Made by a program: the position numbers and the translations under genes. From positions 31,686 to 95,685 of the forward strand of contig NZ_BLAF01000049.1 in NCBI RefSeq assembly GCF_009687885.1: 64,000 bases of DNA, written 5' to 3'. The stretch is from Acrocarpospora pleiomorpha (GTDB lineage: Bacteria > Actinomycetota > Actinomycetes > Streptosporangiales > Streptosporangiaceae). Below the pieces are notes generated by a model, which did no database searches, was not told where the DNA came from, and worked only from the letters and a program-made list of their open reading frames with translations. Below are positions 10,301-17,850 of the stretch, in pieces. Numbering within the stretch: position 1 is the first letter of the stretch; every line of letters starts with the position of its first letter.

Positions 10301-11125
10301 GTCGTTGTTGGCGGCCGAGCCGAGGATGACGGCGTGGATCACGTCGCCGTCGGCGATCGCGTCCGACATCCGCTTGAGCGCGACCGTGCCGGCGCCGCTG
10401 CCCATCACGGTGCCGCTCGCCTCGGCGTCGAAGCTGCGGACCTTCCCGTCCGGCGACATGATGCCGCCCTGCTCGTACAGGTAGCCGGCCGGCTGGGGGA
10501 GCGGCGTGAACGCGCCGCCGGCCAGCGCGATGTCGCACTCGTAGGTGAGCAGGCTCTGGCAGGCCAGGTGCACCGCCACCAGCGAGGTGGAGCAGAACGT
10601 CTGCACCGACACGGCCGGGCCGCGCAGGCCCAGCTTGTACGACACCAGCGAGGCCAGCGAGTCGCGCTCGTTGCCGATCGCCATCAGCAGCGCCCCGCCG
10701 GGCTGGTGGGACAGATGGAAGATGTTCTTCACGATGTAGTCGGGGAACCCGCACCCGCCGAACACCGCGACCTGTCCCGGCACGTCGGTGGGGCAGTAGC
10801 CGGCGCTCTCCAGCGCCTCCCACGAGCACTCCAGGAACAGCCGGTGCTGCGGGTCCATCATCTCGGCCTCGCGGGGGTTGATCCCGAAGACCGTCGCGTC
10901 GAACTTGTCCAGGTCGGCCAGCGGGCCGCCGATCCGCACGTAGCGCGGGTCGGCGAGCTGCCCCGGCTCGACGCCGGTCTCGCGCAGCTCCGCATCGGTG
11001 ATCTCGCGCAGGCCCTTGATCCCGGACAGTACGTTGCGCCACAGTTCCGCGACGCTGTCCGCGCCGGGGAAACGACCGGACATGCCGATCAGCGCCACCG
11101 CCGAGTCGTAATCGGTTTCCGTCAT
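7322..11125 (-). CDS. Type I polyketide synthase C: KS-(no AT)-KR-ACP
   Basis: 1267 aa; ATG at 11125 after an AAGGA site, overlapping the PKS B stop (ATGA). KS domain (about 8-430): Cys178 in VQTFCSTSLVAVHLA, His314 in VECHATGT, His352 in GHLDRASG. The normal KS-AT linker follows (to about 525, ending RRNPKVRLV). Only about 75 unrelated residues then precede the conserved post-AT linker (LPTYPWQKRHYW, about 628). No GHSxG motif or AT His motif is present. KR (about 900-1100): GGLGDVGLV, SSIAAV, PYAAANA. ACP Ser1225 in ELGGHSLLA. The frame is continuous, so loss of AT is not a frameshift artefact. The module must receive its extender from another protein or stay unelongated. Confidence 0.95.
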   Translation of the reverse strand: MTETDYDSAVALIGMSGRFPGADSVAELWRNVLSGIKGLREITDAELRETGVEPGQLADPRYVRIGGPLADLDKFDATVFGINPREAEMMDPQHRLFLECSWEALESAGYCPTDVPGQVAVFGGCGFPDYIVKNIFHLSHQPGGALLMAIGNERDSLASLVSYKLGLRGPAVSVQTFCSTSLVAVHLACQSLLTYECDIALAGGAFTPLPQPAGYLYEQGGIMSPDGKVRSFDAEASGTVMGSGAGTVALKRMSDAIADGDVIHAVILGSAANNDGRMRAGYTAPGVDGQAEVIESALGVAGVKPDTIGYVECHATGTMLGDSIELAAMNRVFTQPREIPAVLGSLKPSLGHLDRASGVTGLMRAALSLKHELLQGVPDYVQPNPALATARDRFTVLTEHQPWPEGPHPRRAGVSSFGLGGTNAHVVLEQAPPRAARPDRPGPHLLTFSAADETALNQLGERLAGYLAGDSAEDLADVAFTLQVSRGGFALRRAVVVADRDDAILALADSARWIGAKTQRRNPKVRLVTPESAPEAWWPELLAAIDAVLGIEDGTDRGDALGALADGLRRLGVQVTREDAAEEIIVSPADSEPAAEWLLATLARLWQAGSTIDWTALHRGAGRRVELPTYPWQKRHYWVKANPNIQAAPVSNDKTFDRSKWTYLPTWKQRPFAVADLDERLRAAGPWLVFADDARGEALIDRLNAAGAEVTAVRRGATFDQDDAGNFTIRPDKPDDMAELLYSLLVAPRAIIHGFSLAGAEPEPGQDPVEHFDAEQRRGFYSVLALARELVDNSGSAPRAELALLTSRAAGVLGSDLRHPEQSTLAALAPSLAQENPRVRARTIDADTVAPGDEAALGQLTTQILAAILTPHEGPVAVRAGETWLRTYEPFPIDELTDETRPIKDGETVLITGGLGDVGLVLSRHLAGKYGCNLVLTARSPLPPPEEWDTFLAETPPGGERTARHLRNILDLESRGASVLCLSADVADEGQMAAVVEAAVERFGGIDVVVHGAGVQDGAYFNFAHLMDRDQCDAHLAAKVKGFHVLQKVLGEQARDRRVTLSSIAAVLGGMTLAPYAAANAALDAYIRQARVSDRGRWVTVDWDTWSIDAGRLEGHSEAVVGFAMAPAEGVDIFERALSATDRVGHLVISTGPLDGRLAQWVTGDIHSADDAFDDQERHPRPDLNNPYVEPKEGTEAALAEIWSRVLGIEPIGATDNFFELGGHSLLAIELTTRIRKALNASVPVTGLLECPTVRLLAELLDDREAE

Positions 11126-14100
11126 GATGTCCTTCCACTCCGGAGCATGTTGCGCCGCTGTTCGATGCGCGAGGTGCGCTGCTGCTCGCGCACGTCGGCC
11201 GTCTGCTCTTCCTTGGCCTCGCCCGCGGTGGCAGCTTCGGCGAGCGATGAGATCGTGGGCGACTGGTAGAGGATGTGCGGCGGCAGGTAGGACAGCCCCA
11301 GCGCCTTGCGGACCTCCGTGATGATCTCCATGCCCAGCAGCGAGTTGCCGCCCAGCTCGAAGAAGTTGTCGTGCACGCCGACCGACTCCAGGCCGAGCGC
11401 CTCGGTCCACACCTCGGCGATCTTCTCCTCGGTCTCGGACTGCGGCTCGACGAACGCGGTCGACAGGTCCGGTCGGGGGTGCCGGCCGAACGCGTCCCTG
11501 AGCTTCTTGACCGTCGCCTGGTGGCTCTCGATCGAGGACTTGCGGCTCATCGCGACCAGCGGCGCGAAGTCCTGCGTGGAGGCGACGACATGCCGCTCGC
11601 CGCTGGCCAGCACGCGCATCAGGGTCTCGAAGCCATCCTCGTAGCTGAGCCCGAACAGGCCCCGGTACCAGGTGAAGTACTGCTTGGAGCCCTCGTCGTA
11701 GTTCTCCAGGCCCTCGGTCCAGCCGTTCCAGGTCCACTCGCACCAGTCGACCGAGGTGACCAGCGTGCCGGGCAGCGGGTCGCTGAGCGCGAACGAGTCC
11801 AGGAACGCGTTGGCCGCGCAGTAGTCGACCTGGCCCGCGCCGCCGCCGGTGGCGGAGGTGGTGGAGGAGTACAGGGCGACGAAGTCGGCCGGCACGTCCT
11901 TCAGCACCTCGGCCAAGGCCAGCGAACCGGCCACTTTCGGGGCCAGCGTGCGGTCGATGTCGGCCACCGTCTTGAACTGCATCAGGCCGACGGCCGGCAC
12001 GCCGGCGCAGTGCAGCACGCCGTTGAGCTCGCCGAACGTCTCGATCGCCGCGCCGACCGCGCGCCGCACGTCCGCGACCTGGGACACGTCGCCGGCCACC
12101 GTGATGACCTCGGTGCCGCCGCTTTCCAGCCGGCGCAGGCCTTCGACGCGCCGCCGTACCTCGTCTGCGGTGGTGGGAGCGGCCAGGATCTGGCTCCACT
12201 GGTCCTTCGGCGGGACCGGGGTGCGGCCCATCAGGACCAGGTTGGCCTGGTATTTCTCAGCCAGCAGCTCGGCCATGCCCAGGCCGATGCCGCCCAGACC
12301 GCCGGTCACCAGGTACGTCCCGCCGCGCCGCACCGCCACGGCCGGGTCGGTCCTGTCGATGGTGGCGGCGTCCAGCACCTCGTAGCCGGGCGTCCACCTG
12401 CGGCCCTCGCGCAGCGCGACGACCTGGTCGGCGGGGTCGGCCCGCAGTTCGGCCAGCAGCCCCCGCAGGGAGGCCGGTCCGGTGGTGGCGTCGATGTCGA
12501 TCAGGCGGGTCTTGACCCTCGGGTACTCGACCGGGATGAGCCGGGTCGGGCCGAGCAGCGTGTTGCGCTCGGGGAGGATCTCGTCGCCGGTCAGCACCTT
12601 CTGGCTGCCGACGGTGACGATGTCCAGCGCCCAGGCCGGCAGGCCGAGGTCGACCGCCGCGCGGGCGAACGAGACCAGCGTGTGCAGGCCGCGCTTGAGG
12701 CACTCCTGGGTGGCGTCGCCCCCGCCGGGGGCCGGATCGGCGGTCCAGAGGTGCACGACCCGCTCCGGCTGGAAGTCCCGGCTGCCGAGCGCGCGCAGCG
12801 CGGCGACGATGTCCTCCTGGGAACCCGGCCGGACGACGATGCCGTCAGGGCCGTCCTGGTACGCGTCGCCGGGCCGTACCAGCACGACCTCGTGGCCGAG
12901 CGCGTCCAGACCGGCGCGTACGGACGCGGTCAGCGTGTCGGCCAGGCCGGTGTCGGTGTAGATCAGCCACTTGGTGAGCTCTTCCTCGCGAACCAGCTGC
13001 GGCGCGGTCTGCCGCCACACCGGGACGTTGATCCACCGCTCGTCCGGCAGGCGCGGCAGCGCGGTCGCGATGCTGGTGGGGTCGCTCTCGTCCAGCATCG
13101 GCACGCCGGTGCCCAGCGCGGACTGGTCGATCTCCAGCCAGTAGTCCTGCCGCTCGAACGGGTAGGTCGGCAGCGGCACCCGGCCGGGCGTCCAGTCGGC
13201 GTCCGGGCCGGCGTGCAGCGCGTCCCAGTCGACCGGCACGCCGGCCAGCCAGAGCTTGCCGACCGCGGTCGCGGTGGCGGCGAGCGTCTCGACCTGGTCG
13301 CCCTGGCCGGGCAGGGTGGTGACGATCAGCGGCCACTGGTTCCGGTCGCAGTCGGGGTGGCCGCGGGTCAGCGCGCCGAGCGACTGCCCGGGGCCGATCT
13401 CGGCCAGGGCCAGGTCGCCGCCGCGCAGCACGTGCGCGAGCCCGGCGCCGAACTCCACCGTCTCGCACATGTGGCGGGCCCAGTAGCCGGGGTCGGTGAC
13501 CAGGTCGGCGGTGGCGATCGCGCCGGTGACGTTGCTGACGTAGGGGATGGCCGGCGGGTTCAGCGTCACGTTGGCGCTGATCCAGGAGGTCAGCTCGGCC
13601 GCGATCGGGGCGAGCATCCGGGAGTGGAATGCGTGCGTGGTCTGGAGCCGGCGGCAGCCGATCTCGGCCGACCTGAGCAGCGCGGCGGCGGCCGTGACGG
13701 TCTCCTCCGGCCCGGCCAGCACCAGCTGCGAGCCGGTGCGGACCGCGATGTCGAGATCGAGGTCGCCCAGCAGGGACTTGAGCCGCTTCTCGTCGGCGGC
13801 CACGGCCAGCATCGCGCCCTCGGGCTGGGAGGTGATCAGCTTGGCCCGGTAGGCGACCAGCCGCAGCGCGTCGGCCAGCGACAGCACCCCGGACAGGCAG
13901 GCCGCGACGTACTCGCCGAGGCTGTAACCGACCATGATCTCCGGCTTGATGCCCCAGCTCATCAGCAGCCGGGCCAGCGCGTACTCGGCGACGAACACGG
14001 CGGGCTGGATCAGATGCGCGTTCGGGGTGGACTGCGGGGACGCGTTCCCGGTCCGGCCGAGCAGCGCGGCCAGATCGGCGGCCTGCCCGGGTGCGGCCGC

Positions 14101-15849
14101 GACGAAGATGTCGGACAGCTGGGAGGCTTCGGTGAGCCCCAGCACGCTGACGCATTCGTCCACGTCCGCCCGGAAGCCGGGCTCGGACTCGTACAGGGCG
14201 GCGACCATGCCCGGGTACTGCTCGCCGACCCCGGCGATCAGGAACCCGGCCTTGCGGCCGACCGTCGTGTCGGTACGGCCCAGCGCCCCGGCCGGGTCCG
14301 CGAGCAGCGCGGCGGCCTTGGCGTTGCTGTCGGCGATGACGACCTTGCGGTGGTTGAAGACCTTGCGGCCCACCTGGAGGGTGTAGGCGACATCGCCCAG
14401 GTCCATGTCGGCGGTGATGCCCTCGCTCAGGCGGGCCAGCGCCCGCTCGGCGGCGGCGGCCGACCGGGCCGACACCGGGAGGATCTGCCAGCGGCGCGGG
14501 CGCTCCTGGCGCGGGGCCGGGAGAGGGGCTTCGAAGATGATGGCGTGCGCGTTGGTGCCGCCCATGCCGAGCGAGCTGATCCCGGCGATGCGCGGCCGGC
14601 CGGCGCTGCGCGGCCAGGGGGTGGGCTGGGCCGTCACGTAGAACGGGCTGGTGTCGAAGTCGATTTCGGGGTTCGGCGCGTTGTAGTGCAAGGTCCCCGG
14701 GATCAGCTCGTGCCGCAGCGACTGGACGACCTTGATCAGACCGGTCACGCCCGAGGCGCGGTCCAGGTGGCCGACGTTCGGCTTGATCGAGCCCAGGACG
14801 CAATACTGCTTCTTCTCGGTCTGCCCGAACGCCCTGGTCAGCGCCGCGACCTCCATCGGGTCGCCGACCTCGGTGGCGGTGCCGTGCGCCTCCACGTACG
14901 AGATCCGCGACGGGTCCACGCCCGCCTTCTCGATCGCCTTGGACACGCAGCGGCGCTGGCCGTCGATGCTGGGGGCCAGGTAGCTGAACTTCATCGCGCC
15001 GTCGTTGTTGATCGCCGACGCGCGGATCACCGCGAGCACGGTGTCCCGGTCGGCGATCGCCTTGCCCAGGCGCTTCAGCGCGACCACGGCCGCGCCGTCG
15101 CCGAACATGCTGCCCCGGCCCTCGGCGTCGAAGGTCCGCACATGGCCGTCGGGCGACTCCTGGCCGCCCTCCTCCCAGAGGTAACCGGTCCGGTCCGGGA
15201 TCCGGATGGAGACGCCGCCCGCGAGCGCCATGTCGCACTCGTCCCGGCGCAGCGCCTCGCTGGCCAGGTGCACCGCCACCAGCGAGGTCGAGCAGAACGT
15301 CTGCACGGTCACGCTCGGGCCGGACAGGTCCAGCCGGAACGACACGTTGGTGGCCAGCGAGTCCTTGTCGTTGCCGATCATCAGCGCGGACGGGTCGATG
15401 CCCATCGCGAACGCCTGCAGCCGGGTCAGCAGGTAACCGCTGATGTTCATGCCGGCGAACACGCCGACCGAGCCACGGTTGTCGGTCGAACCGTACCCGG
15501 CCGACTCCAGGACCTCCCACACGCATTCGAGGAAGAGCCGCTGCTGCGGATCGGCCAGCATGGCCTCGCGCGGGTTGTAGCCGAAGAACGCCGCGTCGAA
15601 GCCGCGGATCTCCTCGAGAATCGGCCGGCTCCGGACATAGTTCGGTTTCGAGAACGTCGTCGCGGGGACGCCCGCCTCGATCAGCTCCGCGTCGGAGAAT
15701 TGCGTGAAGGATTCGACGCCGGTGCTGATGTTCCGCCAGAACGTTTCGACGTCATTGGCTCCCGGAAATCGACCGGCCATGCCGATGATCGCAATATCGG
15801 ACTCGTCCGCGGCGTATCGCGAGTCACCAGGTGGATGTTGCTGATTCAT
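11122..15849 (-). CDS. Type I polyketide synthase B: KS-AT-KR-ACP
   Basis: About 1575 aa. The ATG at 15849 lies 7 nt after AAAGGGG; an in-frame ATG at 15855 is only one base from that site, so 15849 is preferred. Numbering here is from 15855. KS (20-445): Cys188 in VQTFCSTSLVAVHLA, His324 (VEAHGTAT), His363 (GHLDRASG). AT (about 535-830): Ser645 in GYSLGEYVA and HAFHS at 741-745, the signature usual for malonyl-CoA. KR (about 1165-1370): GGLGGIGLG, YSSTTSATG, DYCAANAF. ACP Ser1505 in ELGGNSLLG. There is no DH, ER or TE, so it should make a beta-hydroxy intermediate. It is the only protein in the window with a complete AT. Its KR-ACP half is paralogous to PKS A. Confidence 0.95.
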   Translation of the reverse strand: MNQQHPPGDSRYAADESDIAIIGMAGRFPGANDVETFWRNISTGVESFTQFSDAELIEAGVPATTFSKPNYVRSRPILEEIRGFDAAFFGYNPREAMLADPQQRLFLECVWEVLESAGYGSTDNRGSVGVFAGMNISGYLLTRLQAFAMGIDPSALMIGNDKDSLATNVSFRLDLSGPSVTVQTFCSTSLVAVHLASEALRRDECDMALAGGVSIRIPDRTGYLWEEGGQESPDGHVRTFDAEGRGSMFGDGAAVVALKRLGKAIADRDTVLAVIRASAINNDGAMKFSYLAPSIDGQRRCVSKAIEKAGVDPSRISYVEAHGTATEVGDPMEVAALTRAFGQTEKKQYCVLGSIKPNVGHLDRASGVTGLIKVVQSLRHELIPGTLHYNAPNPEIDFDTSPFYVTAQPTPWPRSAGRPRIAGISSLGMGGTNAHAIIFEAPLPAPRQERPRRWQILPVSARSAAAAERALARLSEGITADMDLGDVAYTLQVGRKVFNHRKVVIADSNAKAAALLADPAGALGRTDTTVGRKAGFLIAGVGEQYPGMVAALYESEPGFRADVDECVSVLGLTEASQLSDIFVAAAPGQAADLAALLGRTGNASPQSTPNAHLIQPAVFVAEYALARLLMSWGIKPEIMVGYSLGEYVAACLSGVLSLADALRLVAYRAKLITSQPEGAMLAVAADEKRLKSLLGDLDLDIAVRTGSQLVLAGPEETVTAAAALLRSAEIGCRRLQTTHAFHSRMLAPIAAELTSWISANVTLNPPAIPYVSNVTGAIATADLVTDPGYWARHMCETVEFGAGLAHVLRGGDLALAEIGPGQSLGALTRGHPDCDRNQWPLIVTTLPGQGDQVETLAATATAVGKLWLAGVPVDWDALHAGPDADWTPGRVPLPTYPFERQDYWLEIDQSALGTGVPMLDESDPTSIATALPRLPDERWINVPVWRQTAPQLVREEELTKWLIYTDTGLADTLTASVRAGLDALGHEVVLVRPGDAYQDGPDGIVVRPGSQEDIVAALRALGSRDFQPERVVHLWTADPAPGGGDATQECLKRGLHTLVSFARAAVDLGLPAWALDIVTVGSQKVLTGDEILPERNTLLGPTRLIPVEYPRVKTRLIDIDATTGPASLRGLLAELRADPADQVVALREGRRWTPGYEVLDAATIDRTDPAVAVRRGGTYLVTGGLGGIGLGMAELLAEKYQANLVLMGRTPVPPKDQWSQILAAPTTADEVRRRVEGLRRLESGGTEVITVAGDVSQVADVRRAVGAAIETFGELNGVLHCAGVPAVGLMQFKTVADIDRTLAPKVAGSLALAEVLKDVPADFVALYSSTTSATGGGAGQVDYCAANAFLDSFALSDPLPGTLVTSVDWCEWTWNGWTEGLENYDEGSKQYFTWYRGLFGLSYEDGFETLMRVLASGERHVVASTQDFAPLVAMSRKSSIESHQATVKKLRDAFGRHPRPDLSTAFVEPQSETEEKIAEVWTEALGLESVGVHDNFFELGGNSLLGMEIITEVRKALGLSYLPPHILYQSPTISSLAEAATAGEAKEEQTADVREQQRTSRIEQRRNMLRSGRTS

Positions 15850-15886
15850 CAACATGCCCCTTTATTGTGGGAAATCGATTTGGATT

Positions 15887-16681
15887 TCAGAGCAGCCCGC
15901 CGCGGCCCCAGCCGCGGGTGAGCCGGCGAATGGCGAACACGCCGGCGATCAGCGCGATCCCCAGCAGGATCGCCGCGGGCAGCATGGTGCCGGCCGTGTC
16001 GCCGGCGACCGCGGCCTGCAGCATTTCCAGGGCCCAGTAACCGGGAGACACGTGCGCGGCGACCTGCGCCCAGTCCGGCATCAGGCTCAGCGGCACCAGC
16101 GCGCCGCCGAGCGAGCTGAGCGTCAGCGCGCCCACGTCCGAGATCACGCTGAGCTCGCCGTGGCTGCGCACGATCGCGGCCAGCAGCGCGCCGATCGCCA
16201 GCAGCGTGAACGCCCAGACCAGGATGGACATGAGGACCAGCGGGATGTTGCTCGGGATGGGCAGGCCGATGACCAGGCAGCCGTACCCGAGCAGGATGGC
16301 CTGCTGCACGATCATCACCAGGTAGATGGGCAGGGTCTTGCCGAGCAGCAGTTCGGCGGCCGGCGCCCGGCTCACGCGGAGCCGGTCCCAGGTCTTCCAG
16401 GTCCGCTCGGCCAGGATCGCGTTGCCCGCGATGGAGATCGCGAACACCGAGAACATGACCAGCAGCCCGGTCACCACCTTGGTGGTGCCGCCCTCGACCG
16501 CCCGCACGTAGAGCGGCTTCAGGACCAGCATCAACACCATCGGCATGACCAGGTAGCTGATCATCTGGCCGGGGTCGCGGAGCCGGATGATCGTGTTGTG
16601 GTTGGCCAGCGCGCCGATCCGGTACACGGATTCGCGCAGCGTGGCGATCGGCCCGGCCCGGTAGCCGGTGTCAAGAAGCAT
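15887..16681 (-). CDS. ABC-2 type exporter permease
   Basis: 264 aa with about six hydrophobic segments, such as SYLVMPMVLMLVLKPLY, VVTGLLVMFSVFAI and AIGALLAAIV. An ABC-2/DrrB-like cytoplasmic start precedes them. The ATG at 16681 overlaps the ATPase gene by 11 bp, and the gene ends 37 bp before PKS B, in the same direction. The pair probably exports the polyketide and provides self-protection, as DrrAB-type pairs do in other actinomycete clusters. Substrate assignment rests on position only. Confidence 0.9.
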   Translation of the reverse strand: MLLDTGYRAGPIATLRESVYRIGALANHNTIIRLRDPGQMISYLVMPMVLMLVLKPLYVRAVEGGTTKVVTGLLVMFSVFAISIAGNAILAERTWKTWDRLRVSRAPAAELLLGKTLPIYLVMIVQQAILLGYGCLVIGLPIPSNIPLVLMSILVWAFTLLAIGALLAAIVRSHGELSVISDVGALTLSSLGGALVPLSLMPDWAQVAAHVSPGYWALEMLQAAVAGDTAGTMLPAAILLGIALIAGVFAIRRLTRGWGRGGLL

Positions 16682-17507
16682 CGCTGACCGCCAGGGATCG
16701 GTAGAGGTCGTCCAGGGAGGGGTTGTGGACCTCGATCGTGCTGATCGGCCGCTCGGCGCGGCTGAGCAGGTCGATCAGGGTGGCCGCCGGCTGCGTGGTG
16801 GAGACGCGGACCTCCTCCTCGTTGTCGTGGATCAGGCACACCTCGCCGGGCAGTCCTTCCACCAGCTCGTCGTAGGTGCCCCGCGCGATGATCCTGCCGT
16901 TCCTGGCGACCGCGATGGTGGCCTGCAGCTCGACCAGTTCGGGCAGGTAGTGGGTGGTGTAGACGATGGCGGCGCCGTCGCCGGCGCGCTGCTTGACGAC
17001 GTCGAGCATCGCCTCGCGGGTCTCCAGGTCGGCGCCCGCGGTCGGCTCGTCCAGCAGCAGCAGGCCGGGCCGGTGGATCAGCGCGGTGGCCGCCTGGACG
17101 CGGCGCTGCTGGCCGCCGGACAGCCCCGCCGTCTTCCGGTCGAGGAACGCGCCGAGCCGCAGCGCGACGGTCAGGTCCTCGATGGCGCTGTCCAGCGCGG
17201 TGCGGCGCAGCCCGGCGAGCTTCCCGAACAGGATGAGGTGCTCGCGCACGGTGATCGACGGGTAGAGCGCGATATGTTGCGGCGCGACGCCGACCTGGCC
17301 CTTGCTGGCCGACGGCGGCCGGCCGTCGATGGTCACGTGACCGCTGTCCTGACGGATCAGGTACGAAACGATCTCCACGAAGGTCGTCTTGCCCGCGCCG
17401 TTGTGCCCGACCAGGCCGACGATCTCACCGGCCGCCACACTCAGGCTGAATCCGTCCAGAGCGAGGACCGAACCATATCGTTTGACAAGATCGATGGCTT
17501 GCAGCAA
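16671..17507 (-). CDS. ABC exporter ATP-binding protein (DrrA-like)
   Basis: 278 aa from TTG 17507. Walker A GHNGAGKTT, signature LSGGQQRR, Walker B LLLLDEPTAG, H-loop YTTHY. A longer frame starts at GTG 17531, but a near-perfect ribosome site AAGGAGGTGA lies inside that extension, 4-5 bases before TTG 17507. The first conserved residues (LQAIDLVKRYG) begin right there, so the TTG is the likely start. It is the first gene of the - strand operon ATPase-permease-PKS B-PKS C-ACAD, reading away from the 17.5-17.85 kb control region. Confidence 0.92.
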   Translation of the reverse strand: MLQAIDLVKRYGSVLALDGFSLSVAAGEIVGLVGHNGAGKTTFVEIVSYLIRQDSGHVTIDGRPPSASKGQVGVAPQHIALYPSITVREHLILFGKLAGLRRTALDSAIEDLTVALRLGAFLDRKTAGLSGGQQRRVQAATALIHRPGLLLLDEPTAGADLETREAMLDVVKQRAGDGAAIVYTTHYLPELVELQATIAVARNGRIIARGTYDELVEGLPGEVCLIHDNEEEVRVSTTQPAATLIDLLSRAERPISTIEVHNPSLDDLYRSLAVSDAS

Positions 17508-17850
17508 CGTGTCACCTCCTTGAGTATTCACACCGAAAAGACGTCCGCTTTTCGCGTGCCCCGCGAATTGGAAATTCGGGCGGCGTTACGAATACGCCAC
17601 CGGTTGAATACTGAAATCGAGTTACCGCTACAATAGCGGCGGGCGGCCCGGCCGCTATTGGCAAGAAGTGGCCGGAGACAACAGGCCAACGGCGCGGCGG
17701 TTCTTCCGGAGTCGCCGCGATAGGGGTCACCCCCCTACCCGCCCGGCCGCGAAGACAGGGGTTGCGCCCGGTCGCCCTTTGGGCCGCTTCCAAGCCGCCT
17801 GACCTGCGGATACAGTCCTATTACGGCTTGACCGCAACGATCTGTTCAGG
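17508..17850. promoter_or_regulatory. Divergent control region between exporter/PKS operon and glycosyltransferase gene
   Basis: About 340 bp without a gene, clearly less GC-rich than its flanks in parts. It holds three inverted repeats: cgaatt-gga-aattcg (17564-17578), ggcgt-tacgaat-acgcc (about 17582-17598) and ccgcta-caa-tagcgg (17625-17639). A further ccgcta half-site is at 17652. A strong Shine-Dalgarno for the ATPase is at the left end. The repeats are candidate operators for the PKS operon; no regulator gene of the cluster is in the window. No clear -35/-10 pair stands out. Confidence 0.5.

Noticed and set aside
11275..15921. 1548-codon + strand frame opposite PKS B
   Set aside because: Shadow of a GC-rich PKS gene; no motif, and the PKS frame is fully supported.
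17531..17531. GTG start for the exporter ATPase
   Set aside because: The strong ribosome site lies downstream of this codon, directly before TTG 17507.
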